Source: JADKCL01 sp031424495
Lineage (GTDB): Bacteria; Bacteroidota; Bacteroidia; J057; JADKCL01
Length of the DNA stretch: 64,000 nt
Assembly (NCBI GenBank): GCA_031424495.1
Contig: JANPHP010000478.1
Span: 1-64,000, forward strand
Direction of reading: 5' to 3'
In this document: positions 1 to 8,779 of the stretch, piece by piece
How positions within the stretch are numbered: the first letter of the stretch is position 1
How the letters are laid out: each line of letters starts with the position of its first letter
Translations under genes and position numbers: made by a program
The notes under the pieces: generated by a model
What the model was told of the DNA's origin: nothing
Databases searched by the model: none
The model's input: only the letters and a program-made list of their open reading frames with translations

Positions 1-632
1 CGATTGCTTTTGGTTAGGGTTGGCAAACGGCTTCAGCGGAGTTTTTACTGTTCGGGTTTTCTGTGCAATTCAAGGTCTTTCAGGGGACGCTTGGAATAAT
101 CAATCAAAACATCCGTCACCCCACCTCAACGACCGAACACAACCGCAATCATGGTTTCCGAAGTATGCCCAGCCCTAGAAAGCAACAAATCAACCGGCAA
201 CCGATGCGAGCAGCGCACCTCAAAAAACAGGGCGACCCGAAGGCCCCTCCCCTGTCAGAATCAGAATTTACAGGATTTGCAAAATTTCCAGAAGTATGAA
301 TTTGGCGTGTTTTTTTCGGTGCGAGGGCCTTCCTACGTTCTGGATTACACTGCTGACAATTTGCGATTTATGTCGGTTTTGGGGCATCGGACGGAATTGA
401 TTTTGTAGGTACGCGATGCCTCGCCTACCTACAAAATCAAAACCATTATTTGACCAACACAATCCTGATTCCCGTAAGATTGGCCACAATCAGAATCTGG
501 AATCGTGTTTAAATCCGCGCTTTGCTGGGCGCAATTCACACGAAGAACGGCCATACCACCTCCCGCATTCCCCTACCCTTTCACGTTGCTTGGGGCATCT
601 CAAGTGAGGTTTTGCATCCGCACCTTCCCCCC
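1..632. other. Stretch without a convincing gene
   Basis: No reading frame here looks like a real protein: candidates are short, overlap each other on both strands and show no signal peptide, domain or biased codon use. The stretch contains a long palindrome at 397-440. The minus strand around 230-300 has text of the type found in degenerate intergenic repeats. It lies downstream of the TonB-receptor stop, so it may be trailer and repeat sequence. Confidence 0.6.
397..440. repeat. 44-bp palindromic element
   Basis: Arms at 397-411 and 426-440 are perfect 15-bp inverted complements (key core TTTGTAGGTA / TACCTACAAA) around a 14-base loop. No long T-run follows on either strand, and no confident gene ends immediately beside it, so it looks more like a dispersed palindromic repeat (REP or MITE type) than a terminator. 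Its copy number cannot be judged from this window. Confidence 0.6.
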
Positions 633-2648
633 TTAAAACAAACTCACCTGCAGCTTCAAATTGTAATTCCGGCCATTTTGGGGGATGGATGCTTGCACGT
701 GCTCGAAACCGCCTGGGTAGGCGTAGTGGGCGTCGAGCAGGTTGCGCACTTTGAAGGCGAGTTGCACACGATTGAGCACGGCCGCGCGGCCGCGCAGGTG
801 GGGCGCTACGAGCAATTGCGCGCTCAGGTAGGCAAAAGGCGCTGTTTCGGTGTCATAAACGGTGCGCCGCCCCGACTGGATCACCGTCTCCGGTGAAAAC
901 CTGAAATGTTTGAGGATGGGCACCGACAGCCCAGCCTTGAGCATGTGGCGAGGCGAATTGGTGAGCCACTCCTGCGTCTCGCGGTTGGCCATGCTGGCGT
1001 ATGAATAGTTGCCATAAGCATGCAAGCCATAGAGAAAGCGGCCATTCCATTCGGCAGATGCGCCAAAACCGCCGGAATTGTCGATGTTTTGGTACTGCAA
1101 GAGCGAGTCGGCTGGATCGATTACCTGATCGATCACATGCAAGATGTTTTGCCGAAACACCGAGGCGGCCACAGTCTGATGCTTGCCGATCTTTTGCTCG
1201 TAGACGAGCTCCAGGTTGTGGATGGTCTCAGGCCTGAGATTGGCATTGCCCTTGATATAGGTTGGGTCATTGATATTGGCTTCATACGCATTGGGCGCGC
1301 GAAAAGCCCAGCCATAGAGGAACTTGAACGTGGCGGATTTACTTGCAAAAACGTTGACGGCGAGCCTCGGTGTGAGCGCCAGCTTGCCGAGGTAAAGCAT
1401 GTCAAATCGCAAGCCAGCCGTGATGCTCACTTGCTTGATCGGCTGGTACTCGTCTTGGGCAAATGCTGCAAACGTGGAATATGCGACAGGAAAGTTGTAG
1501 AGCTGAGTGTCGACGAGGTCGATGAAATAATTGGCTTTGAAGATATGCTGGGCGTCGATGCCCACGACGAGACGGTTGTTGCTGGCAAGGTCGTGGCGAA
1601 TGCGGGCCTCACCGCCGACCCACAGGCCGTCGACCCCATCGCGCTGGTAACCGCCATCTGCTGAATCGAGGGGATAAGCGCCTCTGTCATAATAGGTATA
1701 GCCCCACGCCTTGGCAAAAACCGCCGTCTTGGGACTGAGGTCTTTGGCATATTCGCTTTCCAAAAATGCGTAGCGGTCTGTGACGACAAAGCGGGGGTCG
1801 CCAAAAATGCTGCTGTAAGCCGCTGTGGGTACATTCACCGTGCGGGAGGAGACAAATCCCTGCACGGTCCAGTTGCGGTAGCTGAGCCTAGCGTTGAGCC
1901 CCCACCACTTGCTGCCATCGAGCTTGTCGGCGATGCCATTGCTGGTGCTGCTGTCGTCGTATTCTGGGTAATAGAGCCGCTGTCCGGTGATTTTGCCCAC
2001 CCGCGCCCCGACACTGATGTCGAGCCCACGGGCAGTGGTCTTGGCAAATGCTGCCGATCCCTGCCACTTGCCATAGCTGCCCGACTCGACCGAAGTTTTG
2101 AGTCCGTCGAGGGTCTCGCCGGTCTGGGTCACGATATTGATCATGCCCAGCATAGGGTAGTTGCCATAGAGGGCGGATGCAGGACCGCGTATCACCTCCA
2201 CCCGCTCGATGATGTCCATATTCAGGCCATAGAGTTCGGTGCCGATCGGGGCCGCGCCCCAGAGGTTTTCATTGAGCACGACGCCATTGATCATGACGGC
2301 GACGCGGTTGTTGTAGTCGGTGGGCCGGCCATAGCCCCGCAGGCCGAGATAGGTATAGTTGCGGTCAAATGTGATGTAGAGGTCGCGCACGGCATTGAGC
2401 AACTCGCCCACGTCGTTGTAGCCATAGTCGTGGATGTCTTCCTTGCTGATGATCGTAACCGAGGCCGGCGCTTCTTGGGTGGACTGCTCATACTTGGCCA
2501 CCGAACTGATGCGCACATTGAGCAAGGAGTCGAGCGACGAGAGGTCCTCTCCCAAGCTATCGGGCTGCGCCTGCAACCTGCCATTCACGCCAAACAAGAG
2601 CAAAACCGCCACAACGAATTTGGTCCACTTTTCACAAAAAAGGTTCAT
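633..2648 (-). CDS. TonB-dependent outer-membrane receptor
   Basis: 671 residues. A signal peptide (about 1-28, ending in LQAQ) is followed by a plug domain at roughly 50-165, with the typical run through ASVTIISKEDI, an LRGYG turn and VEVIRGPASALYGN, then a beta-barrel that ends in aromatic Phe (VSLF). The family takes up large ligands such as siderophores, cobalamin or glycans, powered by TonB-ExbBD. There is no N-terminal carboxypeptidase-like domain and no adjacent SusD, so it is not a SusC glycan transporter. The DSLLN segment before the plug is usual in the BtuB/colicin-receptor-like group. The substrate cannot be told from sequence. It is transcribed alone, divergent from purC. Confidence 0.93.
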   Translation of the reverse strand: MNLFCEKWTKFVVAVLLLFGVNGRLQAQPDSLGEDLSSLDSLLNVRISSVAKYEQSTQEAPASVTIISKEDIHDYGYNDVGELLNAVRDLYITFDRNYTYLGLRGYGRPTDYNNRVAVMINGVVLNENLWGAAPIGTELYGLNMDIIERVEVIRGPASALYGNYPMLGMINIVTQTGETLDGLKTSVESGSYGKWQGSAAFAKTTARGLDISVGARVGKITGQRLYYPEYDDSSTSNGIADKLDGSKWWGLNARLSYRNWTVQGFVSSRTVNVPTAAYSSIFGDPRFVVTDRYAFLESEYAKDLSPKTAVFAKAWGYTYYDRGAYPLDSADGGYQRDGVDGLWVGGEARIRHDLASNNRLVVGIDAQHIFKANYFIDLVDTQLYNFPVAYSTFAAFAQDEYQPIKQVSITAGLRFDMLYLGKLALTPRLAVNVFASKSATFKFLYGWAFRAPNAYEANINDPTYIKGNANLRPETIHNLELVYEQKIGKHQTVAASVFRQNILHVIDQVIDPADSLLQYQNIDNSGGFGASAEWNGRFLYGLHAYGNYSYASMANRETQEWLTNSPRHMLKAGLSVPILKHFRFSPETVIQSGRRTVYDTETAPFAYLSAQLLVAPHLRGRAAVLNRVQLAFKVRNLLDAHYAYPGGFEHVQASIPQNGRNYNLKLQVSLF

Positions 2649-2881
2649 TCCCCAAATATTGTTTCTTCACACAGGCGCAATCTACACATAGCCTTCGATT
2701 TTTTGCAATGTATGACCGAAATCAATGGCGGGAGGCTTGGGCGAAGATTTAGTTCTTGGGCGAGCCGCTGCCGTGTGCGTGCCGCCCACAGGCGGTCGGG
2801 CACTGCGGGGCTGTGCGCAGCTACGGTCCCGTTCGGGCAAGCCGCATCGTGACCAAGCCCCTCCGATCCCGCTCGCGTACC

Positions 2882-2983
2882 GACCTCCCATACCCAAACA
2901 GACAATCCCCGCACAGTCCACCCGTACCCAAACGGTAAATGCCCGTACCGTCCACCCATACCCAAACGGTAAATGCCCGGACC
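2882..2983. repeat. 34-bp tandem repeat, about three units
   Basis: Two near-identical 34-bp units lie at 2916-2949 and 2950-2983 (core CCCAAACGGTAAATGCCCG), preceded by a diverged third unit from about 2882. The unit length is not a multiple of three, and no real protein reads through it. It lies in the divergent gap between the TonB receptor and purC (2649-3064); the rest of that gap shows nothing recognisable. Confidence 0.7.
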
Positions 2984-3064
2984 GCTCATTCAGCGCTCAT
3001 CAAAAAATTTCATCCGCTTCCCATTTTTCCTGAACTTGCGCCCGCATTCTTCAACATTGATACT

Positions 3065-4021
3065 ATGGCCCAGGCGCTGCTTGATACGGATCTTACTTTT
3101 CCTGTCCCTTTTACGAAATATGCTGGCAAGGTGCGCGACAACTACAATGTCGGCACGGAGCTGATGGTGCTTGTCGCGAGCGACCGCATTTCGGCTTTTG
3201 ATGTCGTGCTGCCACGCGGCATCCCTTACAAGGGCCAAGTGCTCAACCAAACAGCCGCCTATTTCCTAGAGGCGACCCGCGATATCGTGCCCAATCACCT
3301 CGTGTCCACGCCCGACCCCAATGTCACGATCGGCTTGCGCTGCAATCCGATTCCCGTGGAGATGGTCGTGCGCGGCTACCTCTGTGGCCACGCTTGGCGC
3401 ACCTACGCCGCCGGCGGTCGCGAGCTCTGCGGCGAAAAATTGCCCGACGGCCTCAAGGAAAATGACCCGCTGCCCACGCCCATCATCACGCCCACGACCA
3501 AGTCTGCCATCGGCCACGACGAGGACATCTCCGCCAAGGACATCATCAAGTCGGGCCTGCTCGACGCCGATACTTGGGGCGAGATGTGCTACTACGCCCT
3601 CGCCCTCTTCCAGCGCGGGCAGGAAATGGCCCGTGAAAAAGGACTCATCCTCGCAGACACCAAGTATGAATTTGGCTACCACGACGGCGATCAGGTGACG
3701 CTCATCGACGAGATTCACACGCCAGACAGCTCGCGCTATTTCTATTTGGAAGGCTTCGACGAGCGCCAAGCGCGCGGCGAGGAGCAGCGCCAACTCAGCA
3801 AAGAATTCGTGCGCAAGTGGCTCATCGAGAATGGATTCCAAGGCAAAGACGGACAAGTGCCTCCGGTGATGCCCGATGCGTTTGTCGAGGAGGTGAGCGA
3901 GCGCTACATCCATGTCTATGAGACGATTACGGGACTCAAATTCATCAAGGCAGATACGGCTCAGATTGCTGCGCGTGTGCAAGCCAATGTTACGGAGGAG
4001 TTGCACCGATTGGGGATGTAA
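3065..4021 (+). CDS. purC: Phosphoribosylaminoimidazole-succinocarboxamide synthase (SAICAR synthase)
   Basis: 318 residues. It joins CAIR and aspartate using ATP to make SAICAR in purine synthesis (cytosol). Family motifs are clear: GKVRDNY near the start, SDRISAFD, the VVRGYLCG strand and LIDEIHTPDSSRY. The length matches the longer, yeast-like form of about 300 residues rather than the 240-residue E. coli form. The ATG in front of AQALLDTD was chosen because upstream in-frame sequence runs into the 34-bp tandem repeat and has no similarity to the family. The gene is followed by 277 bases with no clear gene before tmk. The other purine gene in the window, purB, is far away. Confidence 0.96.
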   Translation: MAQALLDTDLTFPVPFTKYAGKVRDNYNVGTELMVLVASDRISAFDVVLPRGIPYKGQVLNQTAAYFLEATRDIVPNHLVSTPDPNVTIGLRCNPIPVEMVVRGYLCGHAWRTYAAGGRELCGEKLPDGLKENDPLPTPIITPTTKSAIGHDEDISAKDIIKSGLLDADTWGEMCYYALALFQRGQEMAREKGLILADTKYEFGYHDGDQVTLIDEIHTPDSSRYFYLEGFDERQARGEEQRQLSKEFVRKWLIENGFQGKDGQVPPVMPDAFVEEVSERYIHVYETITGLKFIKADTAQIAARVQANVTEELHRLGM

Positions 4022-4298
4022 GCTTGGAAAATCTGATTTTGAATTGAACGTTAGCAGTTTAGCGTGCCATATCGGATGTCCCGTGTGGCCAAGACCTGCC
4101 GTGGGAGCCTTCCATTCGTGTTGAGGTAGGGATTGGTATTTGTCTTTGCTGCTAGCACTTGGGAATTTTCTTCATTGATTGCTTTGGGTTGCGGTTTTAC
4201 CTACCAACACATTCTCTTGCAATCGCCTCGATTTGCGGTTTTGCCTTGCTAGACAGGTCGACGCTAGCGATATTCGCCCCAAAGAATCACGCATCAGC

Positions 4299-4985
4299 AT
4301 GCCTCAAAAACATAAGTTTATCGCCATCGAAGGTCTTGACGGATCAGGCAAATCCACGCAGATCGATCTGTTGATTGCGCATTTCAGGGCACAGGGCATC
4401 GAGACACGTTTCATCCACTTCCCGCGCCACAACGAGGGCGTTTTTGGCAAGCTCATCGCCCGCTTCCTGCGTGGCGAATTTGGCGAGGTCAAAGATGTGC
4501 ATCCACAGCTCGTCGCGCTGCTGTTTGCAGAAGACAGGAAAGAATTCGCGACAATTCTCCAAGGATGGCTCGATGCAGGCCATGTCGTGCTTTGCGACCG
4601 CTATGTGCTCAGCAACATTGCCTTCCAATGCGCAAAACTGGACGATCCTATTGCTAAGGAGTCCTTGCGCGAGTGGATCTTGGAATTCGAATACACCTAC
4701 AACAAGATCCCCAAGCCCGATTTCTCACTGCACCTTTCGGTGCCCTTTGCGTTCACCGAGCGGGCGCTCACCGCGCGCATGGCTGCGCAAGCCCGCGACT
4801 ACCTCGACGGTGGCCACGACATCCATGAAAAGGATTTTGCCCTTCAAAAGGCCGTTCGCTTAGCCTACGAAACCCTCGTGGCGACCGATCCCAGCATCCG
4901 CAACATCGTCTGCGCCGACGATGCCGGGCAGATGCGCCCCATCGCCGAGATTCATCAATTGATTTTGGATGCGATAGAGGCTTGA
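4299..4985 (+). CDS. tmk: Thymidylate kinase
   Basis: 228 residues. It phosphorylates dTMP to dTDP. The P-loop EGLDGSGKST (about 9-18) is followed by the FPRHNEG segment that corresponds to the dTMP-binding FPR/FTREP loop, and by the CDRYVLSNIAFQ signature (DRY motif). The ATG before PQKHKF was taken because it puts the first beta-strand KFIAIEG next to the N-terminus, as in the family; the longer in-frame extension does not resemble Tmk. A strong hairpin terminator lies just downstream and separates the gene from the convergent PKD gene. Confidence 0.95.
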   Translation: MPQKHKFIAIEGLDGSGKSTQIDLLIAHFRAQGIETRFIHFPRHNEGVFGKLIARFLRGEFGEVKDVHPQLVALLFAEDRKEFATILQGWLDAGHVVLCDRYVLSNIAFQCAKLDDPIAKESLREWILEFEYTYNKIPKPDFSLHLSVPFAFTERALTARMAAQARDYLDGGHDIHEKDFALQKAVRLAYETLVATDPSIRNIVCADDAGQMRPIAEIHQLILDAIEA

Positions 4986-5041
4986 GGAAGCTGGGCAAAC
5001 TCAGCTCGGCATCGTGCCTTTGAAATCTGTAGGCCCACATC

Positions 5042-5075
5042 AAAAATGCCCCGCTACGGCTAGCGGGGCATTTTT
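5042..5075. terminator. Bidirectional intrinsic terminator
   Basis: Perfect 15-bp stem (5042-5056 with 5061-5075; GCCCCGCTA core) and a 4-base CGGC loop, flanked by A5 and T5. It sits between the convergent tmk and PKD genes, so it can serve both. Confidence 0.9.
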
Positions 5076-5093
5076 GATTTCAGGCAGCCGCTA

Positions 5094-6818
5094 TCATTCG
5101 ACGATGAGCTTGCCTGTACCGAGGCTCAGGCCATCTTCCAGAATGCGATAGATGTACATGCCGTGCGCCAAGCCCTCGGCTTGCAAGACCAGCGGCACGT
5201 TGAGCTCACCGTTGATGCGGCGCACCACGGCTCCACGCAAATCCATCAACTCCAATTCAAAATCGCCTTGTAGCCCGCTGTGCTGCACACGCACCACAGA
5301 CTGCTGCGCCATTGGATTCGGGGCCACCGAGATCTCAACACCAGGCATTGCGGGTGTCGTTGCGATGAGATACACATCCACGCTGTCACAATTGGTGATA
5401 GAATCTCCACAATCGTTCCAGACCGTGAGGCAAACGGTATAAGTAGTGTGATCGACCAGATAGGTATGTGTAGGCATCATACTCGTGGAAGTATCTCCAT
5501 CGCCAAAGTCCCAAAAGTAAGACGTGCCCCCAGTCAATGCCGGCACAAAAGTGAAATCAAAAAAGCTGTTGCTGTATGTAAATGAGGCACTAAGCGGCGA
5601 ACCGCAGACTATTTCCGTGATGCAGATTGTGTCACTGCCACAGGCATTTGTCGTAATCAAGCAAATGGTATAGGTGCTATCGATGGCGTAGACGTGGGTC
5701 GGATTGGCGGTGGTGTCAGTCGTACCATCACCAAAGTCCCACAAGTAACTGCTGGCATACATCGAGCTATTGCTAAAGACGAGGGTGTTGTTTCCCACAT
5801 TCTGATAGCTCATCGCCGCTGTCGGGGCGACGCAGACAAAGACGGAGTCGCAGATCGTGTCTGCGACCAAACAACTGTTCGTGGTCGTGAGGCATACATA
5901 ATACCATCCGATTGAAGAGTAGGTATGCGTGGGATTGGCAATGGTGTCGATGCTGCCATCGCCAAAGTCCCATAGCCAACTTGTAGCATTGCTAGAGCTG
6001 TCTGCGAAGGCAACGGCAAAACCGCTAGGCACTGCACCAAAGTTGCTGACGGGATCGGGTCCGCAGACGGTGACCGTCGTGCAGACCGTATCTGTGCCGC
6101 AAGACGTCGTGACATAACTGCAGACATTGAATGTGCCGCCAGTACTATAGGTATGACTGCCGTTCCAAACGGTGTCGAGGGCAGAGCCGTCGCCATAGTT
6201 CCAGACCGATGTAAACGAGGAGTCGGCGGCATTGGTAAATGTATAGGATGAGGGTCCACTAGGCGTTGCCGTCGCATTGAAGGTGAGCACGCTGTCGTAA
6301 TACATCCACACGCGGCTGATGCTGCCACTCGCCTGCGCCCACAAGGCTGTCGGCGCAGTGGTGCCCAACGGGAACTGCATGCCGCAACGCGTAATGGCCA
6401 TCGACTGCCCATTGATCGTTGCCGTGAAGCTGCCCGATGTAGAGTAGGAATTGATCGTGCCTCTCTGACCCAAGATCATAATGTTGTCGCCCTGCTCTAC
6501 CTGAATATTGCAAGGGATGATACCTGAAGCAGGATTGTTTTGTGTCAAAAACAGGGTTGTGAAGACATTGGTTGTGACAGAAAAAATTGGTGGGGCGACA
6601 GGCAAACGCATCACAGCAATGCTTTGAGCGCCCGTACCGGCCTCTGAGGGCACCTCCAGCCCTGTAATCGTAAAACAAGTAGGCGCGACAAACCAGTAAC
6701 CCCTCACATTTCCATCAAACTGAGATGCATGAGCGGGTAGCGGCATCTGGATTTGAGTTTGGGCAAAAAGACTTCCGAAGCAAAAGAGCAGTAGTGCGGA
6801 TAAGGTAAAAAATTTCAT
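5094..6818 (-). CDS. Secreted PKD-repeat protein with T9SS sorting domain
   Basis: 574 residues. Signal peptide about 1-19 (ends LFAQ). An N-terminal region of about 150 residues resembles no family I know. Four PKD-type beta-sandwich repeats follow at about 170-255, 256-333, 334-408 and 409-485, recognised by VWNYGDGS, WLWDFGDGS, YLWDFGDGT and YFWDFGDGD plus paired Cys residues. A type IX sorting domain lies at about 495-574 (SVAPNPM start, GMYIYRI, final KLIVE). The protein is likely exported by T9SS and cell-attached or released. PKD arrays usually serve as spacers or adhesion modules. No catalytic domain is evident. Confidence 0.9.
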   Translation of the reverse strand: MKFFTLSALLLFCFGSLFAQTQIQMPLPAHASQFDGNVRGYWFVAPTCFTITGLEVPSEAGTGAQSIAVMRLPVAPPIFSVTTNVFTTLFLTQNNPASGIIPCNIQVEQGDNIMILGQRGTINSYSTSGSFTATINGQSMAITRCGMQFPLGTTAPTALWAQASGSISRVWMYYDSVLTFNATATPSGPSSYTFTNAADSSFTSVWNYGDGSALDTVWNGSHTYSTGGTFNVCSYVTTSCGTDTVCTTVTVCGPDPVSNFGAVPSGFAVAFADSSSNATSWLWDFGDGSIDTIANPTHTYSSIGWYYVCLTTTNSCLVADTICDSVFVCVAPTAAMSYQNVGNNTLVFSNSSMYASSYLWDFGDGTTDTTANPTHVYAIDSTYTICLITTNACGSDTICITEIVCGSPLSASFTYSNSFFDFTFVPALTGGTSYFWDFGDGDTSTSMMPTHTYLVDHTTYTVCLTVWNDCGDSITNCDSVDVYLIATTPAMPGVEISVAPNPMAQQSVVRVQHSGLQGDFELELMDLRGAVVRRINGELNVPLVLQAEGLAHGMYIYRILEDGLSLGTGKLIVE

Positions 6819-6957
6819 TTAGATTCCTAACATGTTGGTTCAAAAGCACAAGATAGCTATTTTCTCAATGTGGTGAGGTAGTCAGGAGACGATATCGCTT
6901 GATTTCCACGCTTTCTAGAATCTCCAAAAAGTAATTGCCCTTCCATTTCTCGCCAAA

Positions 6958-7197
6958 ATGAACGATCTTCGAGTGGATCAGTTAGATCGGCTTAGAGCAT
7001 CAATTATGAAATCATCCAAGGAAAAGAACAGCAAGCGCAATCCGCAGCAAATTCAGATGCCTGAGCATGATCGGCCTGGACGCATCATGTCGCCGCCGCC
7101 CTTTGAGTTGGATGCAAGCTGGAACACGCAGGCGCCCAAGACGAAAAGCAAGGAAGAGGAAGAGATTTTGGAAGAAGGGAAAGAGAGTGGGGAATAG
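6958..7197 (+). CDS. Small hydrophilic protein of unknown function
   Basis: 78 residues, or 62 from the second in-frame ATG at MKSSKEKN. I do not recognise it. It is highly charged and without membrane segments, has a central PPPFELDAS motif and a Glu/Lys-rich end. PPPF-x-L-x-AS-like strings occur near the start of some larger Bacteroidota proteins with a DUF4157 metallopeptidase-like region, but no such domain is present. It lies between the divergent PKD gene and a convergent lipoprotein. It could be a real short gene or chance coding; its clean composition argues for real. Confidence 0.4.
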   Translation: MNDLRVDQLDRLRASIMKSSKEKNSKRNPQQIQMPEHDRPGRIMSPPPFELDASWNTQAPKTKSKEEEEILEEGKESGE

Positions 7198-7216
7198 GGG
7201 TTAGGGGCTGATTGTC

Positions 7217-7249
7217 AGCAGGTAGCAGGTAGCAGGTAGCAGGTAGCAG
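7217..7249. repeat. Heptanucleotide microsatellite
   Basis: Four exact copies of AGCAGGT in a row (7217-7244) followed by a partial fifth. It lies in the short gap between the small hydrophilic protein and the convergent lipoprotein gene, outside any coding frame. Confidence 0.85.
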
Positions 7250-7279
7250 TTGTTGGGGTGGTTAGTTGCTGTGAGGGAG

Positions 7280-7753
7280 CTAGTTTGGCATTAGGTGGAT
7301 GGTGGATGGGGTTTTCTGGATTTGAGCTTTGAAGTTGGCGTGTGGCTTGGGGAAGATTTGGATGTGGGTACGATCATCCTTGAATTCTAGATTTACTGAT
7401 TTCTCTGTGGCTTGCTCGGGGTCGTATTTTGTGCGGATGACTTCAACGGCCTTACGGTCTTGTGCGAAGACGATCAAGTCTTCAAATTCATTCATCTTCA
7501 ATTCATCGATGCCGACTGTCTCGGCAGGATTTTCGGCCCAGGCCTGCATTTTGATGAATGCGACGCGATCCCATTCTATGTCGGTGATGATTTCGGCGAA
7601 GCTGATGATACAGCTGTCTTCTTTTGCTTGGCAGGATGCCTCAATCTTCGCAAACAATGCCGCCGAAGCATGATCCTTGTTGCTAGCACAACCGCATAAG
7701 CCGATCAAAAGGATGCCTAGGCAGATTGACAGACGCGTCTTTGTGATTTCCAT
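7280..7753 (-). CDS. Predicted lipoprotein, unknown function
   Basis: 157 residues. The N-terminus has a short basic stretch, a hydrophobic core and a lipobox-like GLCGC, so a lipid-anchored envelope protein is likely. The mature part is mixed charged, with two Cys residues close together (ASCQAKEDSC) that could form a disulfide. I recognise no family. The ATG at MEITKTR was preferred over an upstream ATG because it places the signal sequence at the N-terminus. It follows the epimerase gene by 90 bases on the same strand, so it may be the tail of that operon, though nothing ties it to glycans. Confidence 0.65.
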   Translation of the reverse strand: MEITKTRLSICLGILLIGLCGCASNKDHASAALFAKIEASCQAKEDSCIISFAEIITDIEWDRVAFIKMQAWAENPAETVGIDELKMNEFEDLIVFAQDRKAVEVIRTKYDPEQATEKSVNLEFKDDRTHIQIFPKPHANFKAQIQKTPSTIHLMPN

Positions 7754-7843
7754 TGCCAGATGGGTTGGATTTTGGAATGCTTCGACTTCATTCACCTTGC
7801 TTACCTGGCGGCCTTCGTTTTCTCGACGCAGCCTGAAATTCCC

Positions 7844-8776
7844 CTATTTTTCAATCAAAGTAGCAATCCCCGCATCGATGTCGACTTGCGGCGCCCAGCC
7901 TGTAAAAGCCTTGAGCTTGCTGATGTCGGCCAGCAGGTGAAGGCGGTCGGTCTTGCGCACTTTGGCGGGGTCGATCTCTACTTGCACAGGCTCACCGAGG
8001 GCATTGCCGAAGGCGGCTGCGATTTCCAAGACGCTGTATTCGATGCCGCGACCGAGGTTGAAGGTGTCGTAACCGCTTTCAAAGCTCTCCAAAAGCGCGA
8101 TCACCGCGCGGGCCATGTCGCTCGTGTGGATGAAGTCGCGCTTGGGCGCTTGGTTGCCGAGCTGCAAGGTGCGTGCCCCGGCATTGATCTGCGCCGCGAT
8201 CTCGGGGATCAGGTGCGGATTGGTTTCGTTGGGGCCAAATGCATTGAAAAAGCGACAAACGACCGTGGCGATGCCTGAGGCGAGGTGAAACTCGTGGCAT
8301 AGGCGCTCGCCTGTGAGTTTGGTGAGGCCATAAATGTCGAGCGGCCCCGTCGGGTGCGTCTCGGCGACTGCATGATCCGCGATCGGGTAGACCGCTGCAG
8401 TTGAGGCAAATAGCACCCCTTGCACGCCTGCGCAACGTGCTGCGTCGAGCACATGCATCGTGCCCCTGATGTTGATGTCGGCCGCCTCGTAGGGATGCTG
8501 ATTGCACCAAGGAATGAAATGCACAGCCGCCAAATGCAAGACCCAATCGGGCTTGAAGTCGGCAAAGACGGCGTCGACGCCCTCGGCATCCAAGATGTTG
8601 AGCACCTTGAAGTGGCTGTCGGGAATTTTCACAAAATCCCGGTTGCCAAAGCTCAGGTCATCGATCACCATAAGCTCGACGGGATGCTGCTGCAAAGCAT
8701 GGATCACCGCCGAACCGATGAATCCGGCGCCGCCTGTCACTAAAATGCGTTGGATCTTGTTGCCGATCTTGCCCAT
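7844..8776 (-). CDS. NAD-dependent sugar epimerase/dehydratase
   Basis: 310 residues, an extended short-chain dehydrogenase. The Rossmann motif TGGAGFIG is at 14-21, the acidic end of beta-2 at VIDDLS, the conserved Ser/Thr at 125-126, and the catalytic pair Tyr149/Lys153 (YGLTK). The length and the RFFNAFGP and RDFIHTSDMARA stretches match UDP-glucose 4-epimerase-like enzymes of nucleotide-sugar pathways; the exact substrate is open. It is the last of four genes with gaps of a few bases or overlaps (GT4, GT2, methyltransferase, epimerase), so it probably supplies an activated sugar for the glycan that operon builds. Confidence 0.9.
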   Translation of the reverse strand: MGKIGNKIQRILVTGGAGFIGSAVIHALQQHPVELMVIDDLSFGNRDFVKIPDSHFKVLNILDAEGVDAVFADFKPDWVLHLAAVHFIPWCNQHPYEAADINIRGTMHVLDAARCAGVQGVLFASTAAVYPIADHAVAETHPTGPLDIYGLTKLTGERLCHEFHLASGIATVVCRFFNAFGPNETNPHLIPEIAAQINAGARTLQLGNQAPKRDFIHTSDMARAVIALLESFESGYDTFNLGRGIEYSVLEIAAAFGNALGEPVQVEIDPAKVRKTDRLHLLADISKLKAFTGWAPQVDIDAGIATLIEK

Positions 8777-8779
8777 GTC

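Noticed and set aside
1..632. Several short frames in the first 600 bases
   Set aside because: They are short, overlap on both strands and show no signal, domain or codon bias.
3266..4006. 246-residue frame antisense to purC
   Set aside because: Shadow of the conserved purC reading frame.
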